Assembly (NCBI GenBank): GCA_903842505.1
Contig: CAIMMI010000082.1
Coordinates: 1 to 36,838, forward strand
Reading direction: 5' to 3'
DNA length: 36,838 bases
DNA from: an uncultured Verrucomicrobiota bacterium
GTDB taxonomy: Bacteria > Verrucomicrobiota > Verrucomicrobiia > Limisphaerales > UBA9464
Shown here: piece by piece, positions 31,129 through 36,838 of the stretch
Position numbering within the stretch: position 1 is the first letter of the stretch
How the letters are laid out: each line of letters begins with the position of its first letter
Notes under the pieces: generated by a model
Told to the model about the DNA's origin: nothing
Database searches by the model: none
What the model saw: the letters and a program-made list of their open reading frames with translations, nothing else
Program-made: the position numbers and the translations under genes

Positions 31129-33858
31129 GTGTTTGCGGACGAGTCCATCTTCAGCCGTTGGTTCCAGGCCCGCTTCCCGGAACCCACCCCTGCCCAGGCC
31201 GCGGCCGCGCCCCGGATCCTGGGCGGCGAGCACGTCCTGATCATCTCGCCCACCGGCACCGGCAAGACGTTGGCCGCCTTCCTGCCGATCCTCCACCAAC
31301 TGTCCCTCGACCACGCCCGAGGCCAGTTGCCCGACTCCCTCCAGGCCATCTACATCTCCCCGCTCCGCGCTCTTGCCTACGACCTCGACAAGAATCTCAA
31401 CGGTCCCCTCCACGAAGCCTACGACGGCAAGTCCCCGATCCGTATCGCCCGCCGCTCCGGCGACACCGAGACGGGCGAACGGCGCCAGCAGTTCGAGCAC
31501 CCGCCCCACATCCTTCTGACCACGCCCGAAAGCCTCGGCCTCCTCCTCAGCCAGTCCCGATGGCATCCCCACCTCGCCAGCGTGCGCTGGGTGGTCATCG
31601 ATGAAGTCCATGCCCTCGCCGAAAACAAGCGTGGCGCCGACCTGAGCCTGAGCCTCGAACGCCTGTCCCACCTCTGCGGAAAGGGCCCGCAACGCATCGG
31701 CCTCTCCGCCACCGTTTCCCCCGCCGCCGAGGTCGCGTCCTACGTCGCCGGCGCGGGCCGCGAGGCCACCGTCGTCGAAGCCCCCACCGCCAAGCGCATC
31801 GACCTCCGCGTCTACACCCCGCTCCAGCGCCAACCCTACCCCGCCGCTGGTTTCAGCGGCGAACGCCTCGTCGGCGAACTGGCCCGTCTCATCGACGCCA
31901 ACCGCACCACCCTCGTCTTCACCAACACCCGCTCCGGAGCCGAGGGCGCCACCTACTGGCTCCGACAGCAGCGCCCCGCACTCGGCGAACAGATCGAGTG
32001 CCACCACGCCTCCCTCGACCGTGACCTCCGCATCGCCGTCGAGGATCGCCTCAAGCGCGGCGAACTCCGCGCCGTTGTCTGCTCCACTTCCCTCGAACTC
32101 GGCATCGACATCGGCAGCATCGACCTGGTCGTCATGCTCGCCACCCCCAAGGGCGTCAGCCGCGCCCTCCAACGCACCGGCCGCGCCGGCCACCGCATCA
32201 GCGAGGTCAGCCGCGGCCTTCTCATGGCCACCAACGTCGGCGACCTCGTCGAGTGCTGCGCCACCGCCCGACTCGCCCGCGCCGGTCACCTCGACGCCAT
32301 CCGCATTCCACGCGCCCCACTCGACGTCCTCGCCCAGCAACTCGTCGGAATGGGCTGCATCCGCGAATGGAACCGCACCGAGGCCTTCGATCTCGTCCGC
32401 CGCGCCTGGCCCTACCGCGAACTCAGCCTCGCCGACTTCGATCAGGTCCTCGACTACCTCGCCGGCGGCGGACGCTCGCTCCGCCAGCAGTACACCGACG
32501 TCTTCGGCCGGATCCATCTCTCGGAGGAAACCTTCGAGGCCCGCGCCGGCGCCGCCCGACGCGACTACCTCCAGAACATCGGAACCATCGCGACCGAAGG
32601 CGTGATCCGCGTCCTGCTCCGCAACACGCAACTCGGCACCGTCGAGGAAGGATTCCTCCGCGGACTGAAACCCGGCGACGTCTTCACCCTCGCCGGACGC
32701 CCGCTGCGCCTCGAACGCGTTGGCACGATGGAATGCTGGGTGGCGCGGGCCGACGGAGCCACGCCCACTGTGCCCCGCTGGGGCACCAATAAATTCCCGC
32801 TCGCCAACCGGGTCGCTCAGGAGATCCGGTCGTTCCGAAAGGATCTCCGCGTCCGCTTCGAGCAGGGCGAATCCGCGGCGCTCCTCATGGAATGGATCGC
32901 CACCCGCCTCGACTGCGGCGCCAACAACGCCGCCATCATTCATCGGGTCCACGCCGCCCAGCACGGCATCAGCGAGATTCCCACGCCGGACTTCCTCCTC
33001 GTCGAGGAGTTCCTCGACGACATCACCCAATTGCCCGAAGGCGTGCCCCTCTCCTCGAAATCTGCCCGCCCGGCAACCCGACGCCCCGCCCAGTCCAGCC
33101 AACCTCCCGCCGAAGCTCCGCCCGTCGGCGGACAACTGGCCATGGCTTCCATCGACCTCGGCTCCCGTTCCAGCCGCCCGCGCAGTCCCTCCCGGCCGTC
33201 CACACCCGATCCCGCCGCCCCCACCACGCGCCAGCGCCACTACTTTTTCCACTCACTCATCGGACGCGCCGCCAACGACGCCCTCTCCCGGGTGGTCGGA
33301 CTCCGCCTCGGCCGACTCGGCGTCGGCAATCCGATCGCCACCGCCGACGACTACGGCTTCGTCCTCACCATCGGTGCCGATCGGCAGCTCTCCACGGAAG
33401 AGATCGCGGGTCTCCTGTCGCCGGAAAGCTTCGAACCCGACCTGGAAGAAGTCCTCCGCCGATCCGACCTCTTGAAGTACCACTTCCGGAATGCCGCCCA
33501 GACCGGCCTCATGGTCTATCGGAACTACTTCGGCGAACAGAAGAGCGCCCGCAAACTCCAGTGGAGCGCCGAAGTGATCTTCAACGTGCTGGTGCAGCAC
33601 GAACCCGATCACGTCCTCCTGCGTGAAGCCCGGCGCGATGCCTCCCACTCTTTCCTCGATGAACCCCGCGCCCTCGCCTACCTCCGAGACCTGACCTCCC
33701 GCGGTCTCCCCATCCGCCTCCGGACCGTCACGCGCGTTCCGCCACTGTCCTTCGGGATGTACGCCACCCGCATCCGCGAAGCCCTCCTCGTCGAAGATCC
33801 CCGCGAAACCCTCGAACGCCTCTACCATCACTGGTGGAACCAACTCTCCACACCGTAG
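31129..33858 (+). CDS. Lhr-type DEAD/DEAH-box DNA helicase
   Basis: The 909-residue SF2 helicase starts at a GTG and shows SPTGTGKT (Lys46), TPESLGLLLS, DEVH (158-161), GLSATVSP, ELGIDIGSIDLVV and QRTGRAGHR (348 on). After the two RecA folds come a winged helix and the Lhr-specific C-terminal DEAD-associated region (RVRFEQGESAALLMEWI, HRVHAAQHGISEI and the final RTVTRVPPLSFGMYATRI). Lhr-core enzymes are 3'-5' DNA translocases involved in repair; some are encoded beside a ligase and nuclease, not seen here. A proline-rich insert lies at about residues 645-705. The GTG is preferred because the product then begins near the helicase core. The stop TAG lies inside the palindromic repeat. Confidence 0.9.
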   Translation: MFADESIFSRWFQARFPEPTPAQAAAAPRILGGEHVLIISPTGTGKTLAAFLPILHQLSLDHARGQLPDSLQAIYISPLRALAYDLDKNLNGPLHEAYDGKSPIRIARRSGDTETGERRQQFEHPPHILLTTPESLGLLLSQSRWHPHLASVRWVVIDEVHALAENKRGADLSLSLERLSHLCGKGPQRIGLSATVSPAAEVASYVAGAGREATVVEAPTAKRIDLRVYTPLQRQPYPAAGFSGERLVGELARLIDANRTTLVFTNTRSGAEGATYWLRQQRPALGEQIECHHASLDRDLRIAVEDRLKRGELRAVVCSTSLELGIDIGSIDLVVMLATPKGVSRALQRTGRAGHRISEVSRGLLMATNVGDLVECCATARLARAGHLDAIRIPRAPLDVLAQQLVGMGCIREWNRTEAFDLVRRAWPYRELSLADFDQVLDYLAGGGRSLRQQYTDVFGRIHLSEETFEARAGAARRDYLQNIGTIATEGVIRVLLRNTQLGTVEEGFLRGLKPGDVFTLAGRPLRLERVGTMECWVARADGATPTVPRWGTNKFPLANRVAQEIRSFRKDLRVRFEQGESAALLMEWIATRLDCGANNAAIIHRVHAAQHGISEIPTPDFLLVEEFLDDITQLPEGVPLSSKSARPATRRPAQSSQPPAEAPPVGGQLAMASIDLGSRSSRPRSPSRPSTPDPAAPTTRQRHYFFHSLIGRAANDALSRVVGLRLGRLGVGNPIATADDYGFVLTIGADRQLSTEEIAGLLSPESFEPDLEEVLRRSDLLKYHFRNAAQTGLMVYRNYFGEQKSARKLQWSAEVIFNVLVQHEPDHVLLREARRDASHSFLDEPRALAYLRDLTSRGLPIRLRTVTRVPPLSFGMYATRIREALLVEDPRETLERLYHHWWNQLSTP

Positions 33859-34035
33859 CCCCCGACGTCAGGAGGGGGTTCCAAAGACCTTTCCCGAATC
33901 CCGCCTCCTCACGTCGTCGGCCACCCCCATTCCGTAGCCCCCGACGTCAGGAGGGGGATCCAAAGACCTTTCCCGAATCCCGCCTCCTCACGTCGTCGGC
34001 CACCCCCTTCCGTAGCCCCCGACGTCAGGAGGGGG
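33854..34035 (+). repeat. CGTAGCC palindromic repeats, two full units and a half unit
   Basis: Unit 1 is 33854-33927, unit 2 is 33933-34007, and a left arm is 34010-34035. The left arm is CGTAGCCCCCGACGTCAGGA plus a G run; the right arm CGCCTCCTCACGTCGTCGGC; they fold into an imperfect hairpin around a 20-base loop containing CCAAAGACC. The first TAG is the stop of the Lhr-type gene. The repeats fill most of the 246-base gap to 34105; 34036-34104 shows nothing else. Confidence 0.85.
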
Positions 34036-34104
34036 ACCAAGGCATCTGGCCACTCAGAACTCCCTCCGTTGCCATCCCCTCTCACCCACGCGTAACGTCC
34101 CTCC

Positions 34105-36594
34105 ATGCGACGACACGCATCGACGTTCCTGCAGTGCCTTTCGATCCCGTTCCTCGTGACGGCACGACTCCTGGCGCAGCAGCCAGCCATCGCCGAAACC
34201 GAGATCATCCTCAAGGAAGGCGTCGCTGTCGCGACCGGCGGGCGCATGGTCCGCACACCCTTCCACACGGATCCCATCGAGGCCCGGATCGTCGCGGGCA
34301 CCTGGACGCTGCCCGCGGCCGGCGAAACGCTCTCCCTTCCCGGCGGCACCAACCGGACCTGGGAAGCCGTCTCCGCCAGTGCCGACGGTTCCTTCAACCA
34401 CCCCGCACTCCGCGGCGGATACTTCGAAGTCCCCTACGTCTCGGACTCCGATCGCATCCTCCTCCTGCGCGCCAGCGGCCACTCCATGGCCTATGTGAAC
34501 GGCGAACCCAGGGCCGGCGACGTTTACCGCAACGAGACCGTTTCCCTTCCCATCCGGGTCCGACGCGGCACCAACGACCTCCTCTTCGCCACCGCGCGCG
34601 GCGGCCTGCGCGTGAAGCTCGCCGTCCCCTCCCGGCCCATCGCCATCGACCCGCGGGACCCGACGCTTCCCGACCTGATCCTGGGTCAGCGCAACGAAAC
34701 CTTCGGCGCCGTCCTCGTTGTCAATGCGACCACCGAAGCGCTCTCCGACCTCGTCCTTTCCGCCTCCGTTGCCGGCGGGCCTTCCACCGAAACCCCCGTT
34801 CCCTCTGTCCCGAAACTCGGCACGCACAAGACCGGATTCCGGATCCTCCATCGGGGCCGCTCGAACACCAACCGCCTCGACCTCGAACTGCGTCTCCGCC
34901 ACCGCGGCAAGGTCATCGACACCGCGCATTTCCCGATCTCGATCAAGCCCGCCGACCAGACCCGTCGCGAGACGTTCGTCAGCGAAATCGATGGGAGCGT
35001 GCAGTACTACGGGTTCGTGCCGGCGAGGCCGATGCCCGGAGCCCCCGAACGTCCCGGACTCGTGCTCAGCACGCATGGCGCCAGCGTCGAGGCTGCGGGC
35101 CAGGCCGCCTGTTACGCCCCCAAGACGTGGACCCACGTCGCCGCACCGACCAACCGCCGCCCCTACGGCTTCGATTGGGAGGACTGGGGCCGACGCGACG
35201 CCATCGAGGTGCTCGACCTCGTGCAGTCGAAGTACTCGACCGATCCGGCCCGGACCTACCTGACCGGCCATTCGATGGGCGGCCATGGTACCTGGCAGTT
35301 GGGCGTCACCTTCCCCGATCGCTTTGCAGCCCTCGCCCCGAGTGCCGGCTGGATCAGCTTCGCCAGTTACGGCGGTGGTCGTCGGCCCGAACCGACCAAC
35401 GAAATCCAGCAACTCATCCATCGCGCCTGGACTCCGGGCGACACGCTCGTCCTCGCCACCAATTATCTCCACCACGGCATCTACATCCTGCATGGCGACG
35501 CCGACGACAACGTCCCGGTCTCCGAGGCGCGCACGATGCGCAGCGTGCTCTCCACCTTCCACCAGGACTTCACCTGGCACGAACAACCCGGCGCCGGACA
35601 TTGGTGGGGCAACGCCTGTGTCGATTGGCCTCCCATCTTCGACCTCTTCGCCCGGCATCGCATTCCCCGCGATCATGAGGTCGGCCGGAACCGATTCGCC
35701 ACCGCCAATCCCGGCATCTCCGCTTCCTCGCGCTGGATCACGATCGAAGCCCAGCAACACGCCCTTGCCCGCAGCAGCGTCGACATCCGATGGGATGCTC
35801 CCGCCCGGCGTTTCGCCGGCGTCACGGAGAACGTCCGACGCCTGTCGTTCCACCTCGCGAATCTCCCCGGGGGAACCACGCCCAGCGTCGAACTCGATGG
35901 CCAACTCCTCACCAACCTGACCGTCACGCCCGGCACCCAACGGATCTGGGTCGCCCGCGACGGCGACCAATGGAAGTCCTCCGGCCCGTCGCCCCGCTCA
36001 GCCAAGGGTCCGCATCGCGCGGGGCCCTTCAAGGAAGCCTTCACCCATCGGATGCTCTTCGTCTACGGCACCCGCGGCACGCCCGAGGAGAACGCCTGGT
36101 CCTTCGCCAAGGCCCGCTTCGACTCCGAATCGTTCTGGTATCGAGGCAACGCCAGCATCGAACTCGTCACGGACACCGAGTTCCTCAAGTCCCACCTTCG
36201 CGACCGCGACCGCGGCATCATCCTCTATGGCAACGCGGACAACAACGGCGCGTGGAACTCACTCCTCGCTGACAGCCCGGTGCAGGTGCGACGCGGCTCC
36301 GTCCGTGTCGGATCCCGCGAGATCACCGGCGACGACCTCTCCTGCCTCTTCCTCCGTCCCCGACCGGGCAGCGAAATCGCCAGCGTCGGCGTCGTTGCCG
36401 GCACGGGCCTGCCCGGTCTCCGACTGACGGACCGCGTGCCCTACTTCATGGCCGGGGTTGCCTTCCCGGACGTCACGGTCTTCGGAAGCGATGCCCTGAC
36501 AAAAGGCTGGAGCGGCGCCCGAGCCGCCGGCTACTTCGGCCAGGATTGGTCCGTCGAAAACGGCGAATTCGCCTGGGGCAATCCCACCCCGTAG
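34105..36594 (+). CDS. Exported prolyl-oligopeptidase-like (S9) alpha/beta hydrolase
   Basis: The 829-residue protein starts with a signal peptide (FLQCLSIPFLVTARLLAQ, cut near LLA-QQ). Residues about 50-300 are beta-rich domains that may be a jelly-roll plus an Ig-like sheet. The catalytic alpha/beta hydrolase lies at about 310-520 with the nucleophile elbow GHSMGG (Ser390), HGDADDN (Asp465 or Asp468) and GAGHWWG (His499), the triad of COG4099-type predicted peptidases and esterases. The C-terminal 300 residues include an extension with FVYGTRGTPEENAW and ILYGNADNN. Likely a periplasmic or secreted esterase or peptidase; the substrate is unknown. The CCG-TAG end coincides with a palindromic repeat. 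Confidence 0.82.
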   Translation: MRRHASTFLQCLSIPFLVTARLLAQQPAIAETEIILKEGVAVATGGRMVRTPFHTDPIEARIVAGTWTLPAAGETLSLPGGTNRTWEAVSASADGSFNHPALRGGYFEVPYVSDSDRILLLRASGHSMAYVNGEPRAGDVYRNETVSLPIRVRRGTNDLLFATARGGLRVKLAVPSRPIAIDPRDPTLPDLILGQRNETFGAVLVVNATTEALSDLVLSASVAGGPSTETPVPSVPKLGTHKTGFRILHRGRSNTNRLDLELRLRHRGKVIDTAHFPISIKPADQTRRETFVSEIDGSVQYYGFVPARPMPGAPERPGLVLSTHGASVEAAGQAACYAPKTWTHVAAPTNRRPYGFDWEDWGRRDAIEVLDLVQSKYSTDPARTYLTGHSMGGHGTWQLGVTFPDRFAALAPSAGWISFASYGGGRRPEPTNEIQQLIHRAWTPGDTLVLATNYLHHGIYILHGDADDNVPVSEARTMRSVLSTFHQDFTWHEQPGAGHWWGNACVDWPPIFDLFARHRIPRDHEVGRNRFATANPGISASSRWITIEAQQHALARSSVDIRWDAPARRFAGVTENVRRLSFHLANLPGGTTPSVELDGQLLTNLTVTPGTQRIWVARDGDQWKSSGPSPRSAKGPHRAGPFKEAFTHRMLFVYGTRGTPEENAWSFAKARFDSESFWYRGNASIELVTDTEFLKSHLRDRDRGIILYGNADNNGAWNSLLADSPVQVRRGSVRVGSREITGDDLSCLFLRPRPGSEIASVGVVAGTGLPGLRLTDRVPYFMAGVAFPDVTVFGSDALTKGWSGARAAGYFGQDWSVENGEFAWGNPTP

Positions 36595-36697
36595 CCCCCG
36601 ACGTCAGGAGGGGGTTCCAAAGACCGTTCCCGAATCCCGCCTCCTCACGTCGTCGGCTACCCTGCTGATCGTAGCATCCAGTCGGGAGGCTGCGGGC
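36590..36697 (+). repeat. CGTAGCC palindromic repeat with a divergent half unit
   Basis: The full unit is 36590-36662, nearly the same as the copies at 33854 and 33933 (CCAAAGACCGTT in the loop). The TAG at 36592-36594 is the stop of the hydrolase. A diverged left-arm relative (CGTAGCATCCAGTCGGGAGG) follows at 36670-36697. Confidence 0.8.
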
Positions 36698-36744
36698 TCA
36701 GTCCACGGTTGAGTCCAACCCCAACTCCCGCGAACCATTCCGCC

Positions 36745-36838
36745 ATGGCGCACATCCACGAGAAGATCGATTTCACGGTCGCAGTCTTCGTCGTCTCCGA
36801 CTCCCGGATCCTCCTCATCCTGCACCGCCGCCTCGGCA
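36745..36838 (+). CDS. NUDIX hydrolase, N-terminal fragment
   Basis: ATG at 36745 opens a frame that runs off the right end after 31 codons: MAHIHEKIDFTVAVFVV, then SRILLILHRRLG. The pattern of a short lead, a F-T-V-A-V-F-V-V strand and a second strand with L-I-L-H-R-R-L-G is the usual N-terminus of NUDIX hydrolases, just before the G-x5-E-x7-REUxEExGU box, which is not in the window. NUDIX enzymes hydrolyse nucleoside diphosphates linked to another moiety. The substrate cannot be assigned from this part. Confidence 0.65.
   Translation, partial: MAHIHEKIDFTVAVFVVSDSRILLILHRRLG

Noticed and set aside
30922-33252. 776-codon minus-strand frame
   Set aside because: Antisense to the Lhr-type helicase; no recognisable domain.
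33854-34035. Regularly spaced repeats considered as a CRISPR array
   Set aside because: Only two and a half units, the units are long inverted repeats with the loop conserved and almost no spacer between them, and no cas gene is present.
33834-35678. 614-codon plus-strand frame over the repeats and hydrolase
   Set aside because: Its first part translates palindromic repeats and the rest is an alternative frame of the hydrolase; Arg/Pro-rich without motifs.

Overview
The window is 36.8 kb of GC-rich bacterial chromosome, about 25 protein genes plus one tRNA, mostly on the + strand. The gene set suggests a verrucomicrobium, most likely near the Pedosphaera/Limisphaera group. It includes a short pseudopilin with an A-F-T-L-V-E cleavage region, PEP-CTERM tails, a ThuA-domain protein, secreted beta-propeller proteins with a shared C-terminal module, weak Shine-Dalgarno use and many small palindromic repeats between genes. 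That assignment is inference; no rRNA or marker phylogeny is available here.

Layout. 1-700: the tail of an M48/Ste24-type metalloprotease converges on a pseudopilin gene. 945-4593: a tight three-gene envelope-glycosylation cluster (GT2 polyprenyl-phosphate sugar transferase, SAM methyltransferase, GT-C membrane glycosyltransferase). 4663-8591: a housekeeping block of glyoxalase I, folP, cdaA, a YbbR-domain gene and glmM, linking folate, c-di-AMP and cell-wall precursor synthesis. 8594-10606 (-): a secreted BNR-type propeller. 10761-16052: a 1763-residue fusion of DEDD exonuclease, zinc knuckle, RecQ helicase and UvrD helicase. 16331-19876 (-): an RCC1-type propeller and a ThuA protein, separated and bracketed by repeats. 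20239-23606: an HD-CoaD fusion, then an overlapping trio of a 50-residue peptide, a HemN-like radical SAM enzyme and a chorismate-lyase-like protein. 23742-25120: rpsT (-) and accD (+). 25262-27583 (-): a YycJ-type metallo-hydrolase and a PEP-CTERM protein. 27791-27865: tRNA-Thr(CGT). 27866-28451: direct repeats around an orphan PEP-CTERM tail. 28488-33858: PTS enzyme I, a sugar nucleotidyltransferase and an Lhr-type helicase. 34105-36594: a secreted prolyl-oligopeptidase-like hydrolase. 36745-end: the start of a NUDIX hydrolase.

The most notable points are the RecQ-UvrD-exonuclease fusion, the HD-CoaD fusion, the peptide/radical SAM/chorismate-lyase-like operon, a palindromic repeat family whose first bases supply the TAG stop codon of three unrelated genes, two inverted copies of a 124-134 bp terminal-inverted-repeat element on either side of the thuA-like gene, and a decayed PEP-CTERM gene between two near-identical 115-129 bp repeats. 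No CRISPR array, complete insertion sequence, integrase or prophage was seen.
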